Part shown: positions 24,105-31,748 of the stretch, piece after piece | Layout of the letters: the number at the start of each line of letters is the position of its first letter | How positions within the stretch are numbered: the stretch's first letter is position 1 | IMG/VR virus record: IMGVR_UViG_3300032431_000004 | Location: 1-64,000 of that record | Origin: a virus | Length of the DNA stretch: 64,000 bases | Reading direction: 5' to 3' (one strand) | The notes under the pieces: model-generated | Database searches by the model: none | What the model was told of the DNA's origin: nothing | The model's input: only the letters and a program-made list of their open reading frames with translations | Program-made: the position numbers and the translations under genes

Positions 24105-24626
24105 TCAGCTATTCAAATAATCTGCCAAAAGCTGATTCAGTTCATCCCTGACGCCTGGGTACAGATCCCCATTAGCATCAACAGGCAGGAATGGCCGCGC
24201 CGGAACACTTGCCCTCGGTGCCCCAAAGTTATGAATAGCTCCTAGATCGTAGCGACCGACTTTTTGAGCAGTGCCCACTTCAGCAGCATTATTAGTGGCA
24301 CGGGAGTACAGTGAATTGAAAAGCGCCCCAGACCATTGCAGCTTCAGTTTGCCGCCAGCTTTAGGCGCTCCCCTGGTGTTTGTACCTTTTCGCTTCTTAC
24401 GGCTGCTGTAGCCCTCCTTATAGCGTCTGTACCGATCGCTTAATTCTGCCCACGGTTTTCCAGCGGCACCGGGAGCGCGTTGATTTTTGAATGCCCTGAC
24501 AGCTTCAGCCTCAAGGTAATTCGCCCACGCTTTGTAAAGTGGCTGAGGTTTTCTGATTTTGGCGATCGTTTCCGATAGAATGCGATCGCCCGTGAGTTGG
24601 GATACATCAAATTCAAAGGTTGACAT
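24105..24626 (-). CDS. virion morphogenesis protein (Mu gpG-like)
   Basis: 173 residues from the ATG at 24624-24626 (GAGGTCAGC upstream). Matches the plan of the phage virion morphogenesis family: an N-terminal helix with KPQPLYKAWANYLEAEAVRAF, PGAAGKPWAELSDRY, a basic linker, KLQWSGALFNSLYS, AIHNFGAP and ARPFLPVD near the end. In Mu, gpG acts in tail completion or head-tail joining. Adjacent to gpF-like and portal genes as in Mu. Confidence 0.8.
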   Translation of the reverse strand: MSTFEFDVSQLTGDRILSETIAKIRKPQPLYKAWANYLEAEAVRAFKNQRAPGAAGKPWAELSDRYRRYKEGYSSRKKRKGTNTRGAPKAGGKLKLQWSGALFNSLYSRATNNAAEVGTAQKVGRYDLGAIHNFGAPRASVPARPFLPVDANGDLYPGVRDELNQLLADYLNS

Positions 24627-24633
24627 GCTGACC

Positions 24634-25320
24634 TCAGAGTAGTGGTTCTGATTTTCCTTCCCAATCCCCACAGGTGCTACCGTCTACCCCGGTAGGGTGC
24701 ATGGCACAGACAAGTTTGTTGCCGCCATAGGACTGCCCGTGGTAGTTGGTGCAGCCATCGCAGGCGATCGGCTTAGAAGGATTGAGGGACTGAACGGCTC
24801 GCGTCCACTCATCTCTACGTGCTTGGGGAAATCTTCTAGTACTAAACTCTTCTATTAAGTTCATCATTGATAGATCGTTTGATCTTAATTCGTCAATTGA
24901 TAAAACTGTCAGGGAACGCCCAGCACTACGAGAGTCAGCTTCCCCGATACCTAGAGAAGCGCCAACGATGCCAACCCCATAGACATCGCTGCCCAGTGAT
25001 TCCCCGGCTGCTAGTGCGATCGCCTGCTGCCTTGCGGCGTATTGACTAGACCTTCCAAAAAACCTATCTCTTGCCAGTTCAAACTCAGGGCGGTACTGCC
25101 TGTATATGCGAGGCACCAATCGGAACCCGTCTAGGAACCCGAACCACTCAACTGCCCCTGTGCAAAATAGATCAAAGAATTCGCGGTAGGAAGGCAGTTC
25201 AAGCCGATCGCACGAGATCTGTATGTGACTGTCCACTCTCCTGTTATCCCTGACACCCTTCGATGAAAGCAGCTCAGCTACTATTTCCACAATCGCCATT
25301 TTTTCAACATCTAAGGACAT
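24634..25320 (-). CDS. hypothetical protein with C-terminal CxxC...CAxHPxG metal module
   Basis: 228 residues. The body is not recognised. The last 40 residues hold CDGCTNYHG, VCAMHPTGVDG and CGDWE, a compact Cys-His cluster that recurs in the protein at 30863-31375 and, from memory, in other cyanobacterial proteins. Lies between the gpG-like and gpF-like genes, so a virion-assembly role is possible. Confidence 0.6.
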   Translation of the reverse strand: MSLDVEKMAIVEIVAELLSSKGVRDNRRVDSHIQISCDRLELPSYREFFDLFCTGAVEWFGFLDGFRLVPRIYRQYRPEFELARDRFFGRSSQYAARQQAIALAAGESLGSDVYGVGIVGASLGIGEADSRSAGRSLTVLSIDELRSNDLSMMNLIEEFSTRRFPQARRDEWTRAVQSLNPSKPIACDGCTNYHGQSYGGNKLVCAMHPTGVDGSTCGDWEGKSEPLL

Positions 25321-25366
25321 AGGATTTCCTATAGGGTAGACTTCCCCCTATCCTACCAGCGCGCCA

Positions 25367-26116
25367 TCAGCTTGCAGGCAGGCTGCCATTGGCAAAACCA
25401 GCATTAACCCGATCGCGCTCTTGAGCTATCTGAGCGGCGATAGTAGGCGGCGATCGCGCAATGACTGCCTCAATAATCTCAGCCCGTTTTGCTGCTGATG
25501 TCGTTCCCGGCGCATAATCAAACCCAGGATCAGGCTCGATCGACTGACCTGCTATCTGATCGCCCCGCTTCAGCACGCTCACTTCTAAGTTTTCAGATAA
25601 AAGCGATCGCACTGACAGGCTGATATATCGGCATGAGCAGCCGTAGCCATTTGGCAATGACATGGGCACGTCTTGAGCCGGGAACACCGTACCGTCTAAC
25701 GCTATGTGGGTAGGCCGTGGGTGCGTTGCGCCTCCGTGGATAAGCTGCCGATACGGTTGCAGCCGCACAACGTCAGGGTCAGTCTGCTGTTGCTCCCGGC
25801 CAGCCCCGTACGACATTTTTAGATTGGTGTTGTAAATGACATTGGCTCTCCATGATTTGTTCCCAACCCAGTCGCCAGCTATCTTCTCAAACTCTGCGCG
25901 GAATTCGTCAGGCCGTTGCCCTAAAGCGATCGCCCTATCCAATGCTGCCCTGATGCCAGACAATAAATCGCCCTTGGCACCGGCAACAACAAAAAAGGCG
26001 TCATGCTGATCGTCCGTAATGTCTCGCCAGGTATCGGTGCCAAGGTTAATTTTGTCAAGAAGATAGGCGATCGCTTCAGGGTATGGCTTGGTAGCGTAGG
26101 CCGAATTACTCAGCAT
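25367..26116 (-). CDS. head morphogenesis protein (Mu gpF-like minor capsid)
   Basis: 249 residues from the ATG at 26114-26116, overlapping the portal stop by 11 nt. Hallmarks of the gpF family: WRANVIYNTNLKMSYGAGR, RLIHGGATHPRPTHIALDG-type segment around His-Pro-Arg-Pro-Thr-His, and PNGYGCSCRYISL with the conserved cysteines. Minor head protein that works with the portal. Usual position just after the DUF935 portal. Confidence 0.85.
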   Translation of the reverse strand: MLSNSAYATKPYPEAIAYLLDKINLGTDTWRDITDDQHDAFFVVAGAKGDLLSGIRAALDRAIALGQRPDEFRAEFEKIAGDWVGNKSWRANVIYNTNLKMSYGAGREQQQTDPDVVRLQPYRQLIHGGATHPRPTHIALDGTVFPAQDVPMSLPNGYGCSCRYISLSVRSLLSENLEVSVLKRGDQIAGQSIEPDPGFDYAPGTTSAAKRAEIIEAVIARSPPTIAAQIAQERDRVNAGFANGSLPAS

Positions 26117-27767
26117 CTTCCTGTGCCTCAAAGATGCCGGCTAGCCGACTGCTAAACATTGCCTCAGCCATAATTTCGGTTAGCGCGTCGCCATCCAAGT
26201 CAGGGAACGCTTGGTCTAATGAGTCCCTGAATTCTCTCAGACTGCCCGCACTATCAAGGCGCGATCGCACTTCTTCTAGCATTCGCTCAAACTGTGGCTC
26301 CGCTTTTTGCCGTAGCCGTTCAGTAAACTTGTCGATGGTATTTGATGGTGCAGAAAATTGAGCTGTTGCCGGCGCGATTTCTGGGGCTGGCCTGTCAGGA
26401 GTAATGGCGATCGCGGTTTCTTCAGGCAACCCGAATACATTGATGAGTACCTGTATGGCATTATCCCTAGGCAACGTATTGTCAGTAAGGAAGTTCAGCA
26501 GCGATTGGGTTCCAATCTGGCCTAGCCCTTGGTAAAGCGGCGCTGGCTGGTCAACAATTGGGCTGCCATCAGCGGCGATCGCAGGGGCTTGGATATCGGT
26601 GAATCCGTCGCCATAAGTAGTTTTTACGTACTCTGCCTTCGGCCTGTATCCCCATGAAAGGATTTCAGTATCCCGTATGGCCTGCGCATTTAGGTCAGGA
26701 CGATCGGTGATTTTTCTCCATACTCTAGGCGGCGCTGCTGATGGATAATTTATCAGCGATAGATTCCTGATCCAACCACGGTTAGCGCTATGGCAAATTA
26801 AGTCAGAATCCGATTGGATAATATCGGTTCTCACTTGGTGCAGCATCTCGCCTTTATCCACCCCGCCTGCACCTTCGAGCGTCATCGTTTGCCCTAAAAT
26901 CAGCTTGGCGATCGCCCTATCCCAATAGCCTAAGAACGCCTGATAGTCGCCAGCGCCCGACCGTGTGGCTTCTAATAGTTCAATCATCATGCCTTCAGGA
27001 ATAACGATTGCGCTGTCGGTATGACATGCCCGTACAGCCTGCAAGAGCACTTGCTTTTCTGCGTCTGTGGCAGCTTTAGAGTGTTTCCCAATGGGCGTAG
27101 GCTGTCCAAACTTTTCAAGGTATACTGCCCAAAATTTGCCGCCGTTTTTCTTGAACCACACGCACCAGTAGATTACGGATGCCAGCCCCCTACCATAGGG
27201 ATCGTCATCGTTATCCCCACCGGTGCGGAAGTACCACCATTTGCCTGGGTAAAGGGTTTCTACATCTTCACCTTCCCAGCTTTCCCAAGTGATCAAACGA
27301 AGGCGGCCATCTTTATCAAACCGGAAGCGGCGTTGTTTCCTGACTTTGATCTTGTCAGGGTAAACGAGATCGCCATCCTTTTCCAATAGAAGTTCAGATA
27401 CCGCATAGCCATAGTGAACGGCATACTGAATTTTTTTATTAACGTCATCCCATGCAATATGGTTCAGGACTTCTTTGAGCCAGTCAGCGGCAACATCATC
27501 TATATCGCTACTTCCCCCAGCTTCTACTTCCCACGGGTGCGCTATTAACGCATTCTGCCGCTGCTCATAGCCAGCTAGAACCTGATGGTCCTCTAGAAGC
27601 TTTTCATAAATTTCTAGACGGTAGCCATTCTCTGCAAGGACGCGATCGTCAGGAAAATCCAGTTCCCCGGCATAGCGGCGCGTCAGATCCTTGCTGCGTG
27701 GCGCTACCTCTACACCTAATGCTGGCGCTGCTGAGATTGATCCATTCGTAGTGGAGGAGGTGAACAT
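26106..27767 (-). CDS. portal protein (DUF935, Mu gp29-like)
   Basis: 553 residues. Family features: LLEDHQVLAGYEQRQNALIA, a WEVEAGG strand, YGYAVSELL, WWYFRTGG..DDPYGRGL, WAVYLEKFGQPTPIGK and LILGQTMTLEGAGGVDKGE with Gln-Val-Arg-Thr-Asp-Ile. These match the gp29/DUF935 portal ring of Mu-like phages through which DNA enters. The C-terminal 120 residues are acidic and helical. Start ATG follows GCGATCGCCC with no clear Shine-Dalgarno. Confidence 0.88.
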   Translation of the reverse strand: MFTSSTTNGSISAAPALGVEVAPRSKDLTRRYAGELDFPDDRVLAENGYRLEIYEKLLEDHQVLAGYEQRQNALIAHPWEVEAGGSSDIDDVAADWLKEVLNHIAWDDVNKKIQYAVHYGYAVSELLLEKDGDLVYPDKIKVRKQRRFRFDKDGRLRLITWESWEGEDVETLYPGKWWYFRTGGDNDDDPYGRGLASVIYWCVWFKKNGGKFWAVYLEKFGQPTPIGKHSKAATDAEKQVLLQAVRACHTDSAIVIPEGMMIELLEATRSGAGDYQAFLGYWDRAIAKLILGQTMTLEGAGGVDKGEMLHQVRTDIIQSDSDLICHSANRGWIRNLSLINYPSAAPPRVWRKITDRPDLNAQAIRDTEILSWGYRPKAEYVKTTYGDGFTDIQAPAIAADGSPIVDQPAPLYQGLGQIGTQSLLNFLTDNTLPRDNAIQVLINVFGLPEETAIAITPDRPAPEIAPATAQFSAPSNTIDKFTERLRQKAEPQFERMLEEVRSRLDSAGSLREFRDSLDQAFPDLDGDALTEIMAEAMFSSRLAGIFEAQEDAE

Positions 27768-27810
27768 GGGCGATCGCGCTTAATTTGCCCCAAGAATAAC
27801 CCAGATACAA

Positions 27811-27848
27811 AAAACCACTCCTTGCTTGCATGCGGTAGGAGTGGTTTT
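27811..27848. terminator. bidirectional intrinsic terminator
   Basis: AAAACCACTCCT, 14-base loop, AGGAGTGGTTTT: a 12-bp stem with A and T tails on both sides, between the portal gene and the small genes upstream of it. Leftward transcripts from 28.9 kb may stop or be reduced here, so the portal may need its own promoter or antitermination. Confidence 0.7.
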
Positions 27849-27923
27849 GAAATGTCGCAAACACAAAAAGGAGACCCTTGAAATCCCTTGCCAATAGTCT
27901 AGCGCAAGGGGAGGGGATTGCCT

Positions 27924-28187
27924 TTAGCAGGGCAGCGTTGCCTTAGCGCGGTTAGAGGCTGCGATCGCTACTGCGGCTACGAACCTGTGAGCAAAATATC
28001 TCTCGGTAATCCCTGGCAAATAAGCTGCCATCAAAAAAATATAGCTAGCGTCATACGGATTATCGTCTAGCCAGACTCGCAGTCTAAAGAGTGGTTCACC
28101 TTCGCGCTCTTCATAAATTACTCTGCAATCATCACCCCAATCAGGTTTGGAAGTTTTAATGTTGTGCAGAATCTTGTCAGCAATCAA
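27924..28187 (-). CDS. hypothetical protein
   Basis: 87 residues from a TTG at 28185-28187 whose TTGA overlaps the upstream stop. Contains CRVIYEEREGEPLFRLRVWL and a hydrophobic middle. Not recognised. Confidence 0.5.
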   Translation of the reverse strand: MIADKILHNIKTSKPDWGDDCRVIYEEREGEPLFRLRVWLDDNPYDASYIFLMAAYLPGITERYFAHRFVAAVAIAASNRAKATLPC

Positions 28188-28519
28188 CTGGGCTTCAATC
28201 GTTTTGCCTCCTTTGGTTTTGCGATCGCGTCAAGCCAAACAAGCCGTAAGTACGGTGCGCTTAGCGATTCTGGAATCTGTTTGTCAATTGAGTTAAACCA
28301 TCTCTGGGCCAGTTCATCTGTAGAAACATATCGCCATTGGAGCGGCACGAAGTTCAAATGATTTGAATGGTTAAACTTCACCCACCCACGCATCCCGTGA
28401 ATGCTGAAATCAATGAGGTAACGCGCCAATTCAGTATTGACACCGTGTCCTTTGACCTCAACCAAAGCCCCTGCGACAGGCAGCCGATCGGCAGTATTAC
28501 GCCATTGCTCAACGTTCAT
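28184..28519 (-). CDS. hypothetical protein
   Basis: 111 residues from ATG 28517-28519; GGAGAG eight bases upstream decides against the GTG at 28537. Begins MNVEQWRNTADRLPVAGALV, has a beta-rich middle. Overlaps the upstream zinc-ribbon gene. The opening resembles DUF551-type phage proteins (W..t.D.LP..g..V), weakly. Confidence 0.5.
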   Translation of the reverse strand: MNVEQWRNTADRLPVAGALVEVKGHGVNTELARYLIDFSIHGMRGWVKFNHSNHLNFVPLQWRYVSTDELAQRWFNSIDKQIPESLSAPYLRLVWLDAIAKPKEAKRLKPS

Positions 28520-28709
28520 TCTTTTCTCTCCGCTCACGCCTACTTTTCCTTTTCCGTTCTGCTGGCGTCATGGGCTGATCACCCACCATTGGCCGTCCCC
28601 TAGGGGAAGGGTTCTCATTGATTACTCGATGGCAGGCAGGGCAGCGCCATCGCTGATACCCCGCCTTGTCTTTGCCCCAGCGATGACTGGGGCGATCGCA
28701 GTGTTCCAT
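28509..28709 (-). CDS. small zinc-ribbon protein (InsA-like)
   Basis: 66 residues. HCDRPSHRWGKDKAGYQRWR then CPAC is a degenerate IS1-type zinc ribbon with a basic tail (Arg-Lys-Arg-Lys-Ser-Arg-Arg). Related to the double ribbon at 19208-19441. Start has GGAG formed by the stop region of the gene upstream. Probably DNA-binding. Confidence 0.55.
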   Translation of the reverse strand: MEHCDRPSHRWGKDKAGYQRWRCPACHRVINENPSPRGRPMVGDQPMTPAERKRKSRRERREKNER

Positions 28710-28711
28710 TT

Positions 28712-28888
28712 TTACTCCGCTGACATAGCGATCGCGCTTTTGATATCAGCATCGCTAAACCCCCGCTTCCGCCCTTCTGCAAATATTCTGGCTTGATATG
28801 CCGCATCGGTCTGGTCACTGAGGTCAACACCAGAGTCTAGGATTTTAGAGATAATTTCGTTCAGGATTTCAGTGGGATTAAGTTTCAT
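28712..28888 (-). CDS. small hypothetical protein
   Basis: 58 residues from the ATG at 28886-28888: MKLNPTEILNEIISKILDSG... with a GFSDADIKSAIAMSAE end, like a short UBA-type or regulator helix bundle. A longer frame to 29017 would run into palindromic element D and is rejected. Confidence 0.5.
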   Translation of the reverse strand: MKLNPTEILNEIISKILDSGVDLSDQTDAAYQARIFAEGRKRGFSDADIKSAIAMSAE

Positions 28889-28993
28889 CGTTTTTGCCTT
28901 TTGCTGCTTACTTTTATAGTATGTCACAAAAAGAGTGGGAATAGTGGGAAGTTTCATATTGACTGCGTGAAGATGTGCGATCGCGCTTAAAAG

Positions 28994-29283
28994 AGGCAGT
29001 GTCAACATGACTGTCATACTTTTGGCAACACACTCTAAGACTTACTGAGTATGGGCTAGACACCTGCCGTCGCACTGTCATTGGCATTAAGAGTTTTAGG
29101 TTTACTGCCAGAGTTCCCACTAAAAAGATTCAGGCATTTAATCTCAGCAGATTAAATGCCTGAATCTTCTCCTATTCTGAAATCACAAAAGTATGTGACG
29201 CTGTGACAGCAGCCTTCTAAGGTATACGTATCAGGGCTTTAGGTATGTTGCCAAAACAATGACAGTCATGTTGACACAACGCT
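28994..29283 (+). repeat. palindromic element, complete copy D
   Basis: About 290 bp. Left end AGGCAGTGTCAACATGACTG; right end has drifted (GACACAACGCTTTT instead of GACACTGCCTGTTTT). The central hairpin is a perfect 18-bp stem (29127-29144 with 29149-29166) over a CAGC loop. It ends only seven bases from the stop of the next gene. Confidence 0.85.
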
Positions 29284-29289
29284 TTTATC

Positions 29290-30117
29290 CTACCGAGATC
29301 CGGTCAAGCTCCACTGGTGCCGTTGTGCGCCAGTTCCCCTGCGCTCTACCTTGCCTTCCCGTTGCAAAACTTTCAGAACCCTGTAGACATAGGTGTGTGA
29401 AAGTTTTACCTCACCTACGATTTTGTCAGACTGGGACTGTCCTGAGCTGAGAGCGTTCAGCACTTTTCGCTTTGCATCTTCTCCTACGTAGCCAGATTCT
29501 CCAATCGTTCTGGACTTCTTGACTGGCGAAGCGCTACTTGCCGATCGCATTCCCTGCGTTGGCTGAGCCACTGCCTGAGCCAGCATGAGCTTGGCCTTCT
29601 CAAGATCAATCTCTGCCAGTCTGACGTCCAGTTCCTTCAGTCTGACCTGATTGTCAACCAATGGCGGCTGAGGACTGGCTGTGGGCATCCACCCGGTCTT
29701 TGAATGAATAAGAGTTCGCAAACCAACCCCGCTGCTCAGTAAGAGCGATCGCTTTGCTTCCTTGGTTTGATCCTTTGGAGCGGCAAAGCAGGCGTAGTAG
29801 CTAATCATCGCTGAGCAGAAAACGTCAGGCAAGATTTCTGACCCATAAGGATCGGAGCTGTTTACTACTGGCAAAGCAATACCAGCAAAGCTTTTTAGGC
29901 ATTCTGGGAGGTCGTTGCTTATCGGGTCAGAAGATCGGATCTTTTGCACCCAGTAGCTAATCGAAGGCTGAGATTTACCTACAAAACGACCTAGGCCACG
30001 ATGGCTCATACCAGAACGACCGCTCAGCCGCTCGGTATAGTATTCAATCCCATCTTCCACAAACTTGATGAAATCGCCGCTCTCAGGTGCATTAAGCAAT
30101 TGGATTTGTGCAGACAT
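29290..30117 (-). CDS. regulator-like protein with N- and C-terminal helix-turn-helix regions
   Basis: 275 residues from ATG 30115-30117; earlier starts overlap the divergent gene and the operator. N-terminal third: SHRGLGRFVGKSQPSISYWV, a helix-turn-helix. Middle: FCSAMISYYACFA and a GLRTLIHSKTGWMP segment that is shared with the protein at 45350-46120. C-terminus: DKIVGEVKLSHTYVYRVLKV, a winged-helix pattern. Likely a phage transcription regulator of a cyanobacterial family. Divergent from an RHH gene across an inverted repeat. Confidence 0.65.
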   Translation of the reverse strand: MSAQIQLLNAPESGDFIKFVEDGIEYYTERLSGRSGMSHRGLGRFVGKSQPSISYWVQKIRSSDPISNDLPECLKSFAGIALPVVNSSDPYGSEILPDVFCSAMISYYACFAAPKDQTKEAKRSLLLSSGVGLRTLIHSKTGWMPTASPQPPLVDNQVRLKELDVRLAEIDLEKAKLMLAQAVAQPTQGMRSASSASPVKKSRTIGESGYVGEDAKRKVLNALSSGQSQSDKIVGEVKLSHTYVYRVLKVLQREGKVERRGTGAQRHQWSLTGSR

Positions 30118-30136
30118 AGCTAAAACTTGGTAAGTG

Positions 30137-30154
30137 ATGCTACTATCATAGCAT
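30137..30154. promoter_or_regulatory. operator candidate, perfect 6-bp inverted repeat
   Basis: ATGCTA-ctatca-TAGCAT between the divergent HTH and RHH genes. CTATCATAGCAT here resembles CTATGATAGCAT at 249-260 next to the other RHH gene. Confidence 0.45.
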
Positions 30155-30178
30155 GAAGTATTTACTTTGAGGTTACTC

Positions 30179-30319
30179 ATGACTACCAAAAAGCACGCGA
30201 TCGCAGCCTATCTAGACGAAAAGGAAGTTGAGTTCTTATGTGCGATCGCATTGGAGTGGGGATGCAGCATGTCTGCCGCCATCAAAAGGCTAATTAGAGA
30301 GAAGGCGAAGGAGGGTTGA
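30179..30319 (+). CDS. small ribbon-helix-helix protein
   Basis: 46 residues (MTTKKHAIAAYLDEKEVEFL...), with TGAGGT upstream. A strand (HAIAAYL) then two helices with MSAAIKRLIREKAKEG fits RHH DNA-binding proteins. It diverges from the HTH gene and shares its operator region. Ends just before partial repeat E. Confidence 0.6.
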   Translation: MTTKKHAIAAYLDEKEVEFLCAIALEWGCSMSAAIKRLIREKAKEG

Positions 30320-30340
30320 ATAGTCAGGCTGACTGACATC

Positions 30341-30449
30341 ATTTCAAAATCACAAAAGTCTGTGACGCTGTGACAACACAACTCTAGTGTATACATACCA
30401 ATACTTTAGGTGTGTTGCCAAACTAATGACAGTCATGTTGACACTGCCT
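30341..30449 (+). repeat. palindromic element, partial copy E (right arm only)
   Basis: Matches the right third of the family from ATTTCAAAATCAC to GACACTGCCTGTTTTT. Left arm and centre are absent. An intrinsic terminator follows 12 bases later. Confidence 0.75.
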
Positions 30450-30460
30450 GTTTTTCACCT

Positions 30461-30500
30461 AAAAACCCCCTCAGAGAAACTGTTCTCTGAGGGGGTTTTT
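30461..30500. terminator. very strong bidirectional intrinsic terminator
   Basis: AAAAACCCCCTCAGAGAA, loop ACTG, TTCTCTGAGGGGGTTTTT: 18 perfect base pairs with flanking A and T runs. It separates the rightward RHH gene from the leftward gene at 30517, stopping transcripts from both. Confidence 0.9.
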
Positions 30501-30516
30501 GCGATCGCCCTTGGCA

Positions 30517-30837
30517 TTAATCCAGTAATCGCGTTTCAGCAATTTCTACCCTTAGCCACTCTGATGGGTTCGGGTAGCTTGGGTGCTCAAGGTGCTTTGC
30601 TTTGCAGGCTCTCAGGTAGCTAGCGATCGCGCTTGTGGCACCTTCCTTCGTTTTGGCGATCGCTTGCCATGTTCCCCGATCAAGAGTGCTGCGCCCAAAC
30701 TGACACTCAGCTGACCATACTGATGTCTCTACCGGGCTAACCAAAGTCCAGTAGGCAAAGCTGTCAGACCAGCCTTCCTGAATCTCTACGGCTTCCTTGG
30801 AGAGCTTGCAGTCTTCCAATTTCGTGCTGACTTCCAT
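30517..30837 (-). CDS. hypothetical protein
   Basis: 106 residues. Trp/Ser-rich strands (FAYWTLVSPVETSVWSAECQ) and a helix with Ala-Lys-Thr-Lys-Glu-Gly-Ala-Thr. Leftward, ends at the strong terminator. Not recognised. Confidence 0.55.
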   Translation of the reverse strand: MEVSTKLEDCKLSKEAVEIQEGWSDSFAYWTLVSPVETSVWSAECQFGRSTLDRGTWQAIAKTKEGATSAIASYLRACKAKHLEHPSYPNPSEWLRVEIAETRLLD

Positions 30838-30862
30838 TTTTCAGTATCCTTTCTAAATTGTA

Positions 30863-31375
30863 TTAGGCATAGTCATTGCAAAATTCCCCATTCCCGCTGG
30901 GATGCACGGCACACACAGTCAGCACATTTCCAATTTTTGCCCCAAAGAAGTAGTGGCAGTCATGGCAGATGGCAGGAATAGCAATGGAAGGAGGAGAAGA
31001 GGTAAAGGCAGCGGAAGGATTATATTTGACCGCACTTCCTCGAATTTTCTTATACGATACATAGCCGCGTGCCTGAATCGTCGTGTCCATGTAGGTCAAG
31101 ATCCTTCTAGCAATTTCAGCGATCACATATTTTGGCGATCCTTGAAGGTTCTCAAAAATGTCAAGATCTACGCAGTATTTAAATCCCACGGAACCATCTT
31201 CAGGATCTAGTCCAGGCTGGCGTGCCACGGCACTTAAGACAGCCGTTCTGGGACTCATTGAGTTGTAGACTTCTGACGAGCAGAAAGACCGAACTCTTAT
31301 CTCCCACTCCGTCCGAAGTCTTTTCATTTCACTCTGCACTTCTGCCGCAAGCTGGCTGCTTGACATCAAAGCCAT
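30863..31375 (-). CDS. hypothetical protein with C-terminal CxxC...CAxHPxG metal module
   Basis: 170 residues from the ATG at 31373-31375, chosen for the AGGAGGGCAATTCAA site. The C-terminus CHDCHYFFG...VCAVHPSGNGEFCNDYA matches the module ending the protein at 24634-25320. The rest is helical then mixed and also loosely parallels that protein. Function unknown; two paralogues in one head operon suggests a structural or assembly role. Confidence 0.6.
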   Translation of the reverse strand: MALMSSSQLAAEVQSEMKRLRTEWEIRVRSFCSSEVYNSMSPRTAVLSAVARQPGLDPEDGSVGFKYCVDLDIFENLQGSPKYVIAEIARRILTYMDTTIQARGYVSYKKIRGSAVKYNPSAAFTSSPPSIAIPAICHDCHYFFGAKIGNVLTVCAVHPSGNGEFCNDYA

Positions 31376-31472
31376 TTGAATTGCCCTCCTAAATGTGTCT
31401 GCACTTCCTAGCATAGATGCTACCGCGATCGCACGTCCCAAGCATTCATCTGCGAGTCAAGTGGAGCAAGCC

Positions 31473-31547
31473 TTTTGATTTCTGCGTTTTCAAAACGCAG
31501 AAATCAAAACCTAAAAGGTGGGCTTGTGTTACCACCTTTTAGGTTTT
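31473..31547. terminator. two adjoining perfect hairpins
   Basis: First: an 18-bp palindromic arm (31473-31490) meeting its complement (31492-31509) over one base, containing TTTCTGCG/CGCAGAAA. Second: AAAACCTAAAAGGTGG, ten-base loop, CCACCTTTTAGGTTTT (31506-31547). They share four bases. The second overlaps the end of the small leftward gene and has a T tail on both strands. Likely terminators between terminase and the next gene. Confidence 0.7.
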
Positions 31548-31661
31548 GGCGCTGAAACATAATCCCTGCAAAGGTTTGATTGCGATACCACACTGCCTAA
31601 ACTGCGCTCTAGTCGGTAGCGATCGCCATCTATAGCCCGCAATGCTATACACTTTACGCAT
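31539..31661 (-). CDS. small hypothetical protein
   Basis: 40 residues, MRKVYSIAGYRWRSLPTRAQ..., basic, with a consensus AAGGAGG seven bases before the ATG. Its stop lies inside the second terminator hairpin. The binding site is convincing; the product is unknown. Confidence 0.45.
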   Translation of the reverse strand: MRKVYSIAGYRWRSLPTRAQFRQCGIAIKPLQGLCFSAKT

Positions 31662-31689
31662 ATAGCCCTCCTTGGGGCTTGGAAGGGGC

Positions 31690-31726
31690 AAAACTCACCT
31701 AGCGGTTCAAGCATCGGGTGAGTTTT
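31690..31726. terminator. intrinsic terminator after the terminase gene
   Basis: AAAACTCACC, 17-base loop, GGTGAGTTTT, with A or T flanks on both strands. Positioned 22 bases after the terminase stop on the minus strand. Confidence 0.7.
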
Positions 31727-31748
31727 GTTTTGGCAACACAAATTTGTT

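Noticed and set aside
26134-26361. Rightward Ser-rich frame in the portal gene end
   Set aside because: Complement of the portal C-terminus; no start signal.
27021-27389. Rightward 122-residue frame inside the portal gene
   Set aside because: Antisense to the conserved portal core; no independent support.
31529-31741. Leftward frame spanning the terminator region after terminase
   Set aside because: It runs through two terminator hairpins without a ribosome site; the shorter frame at 31539-31661 in another phase has a consensus site.
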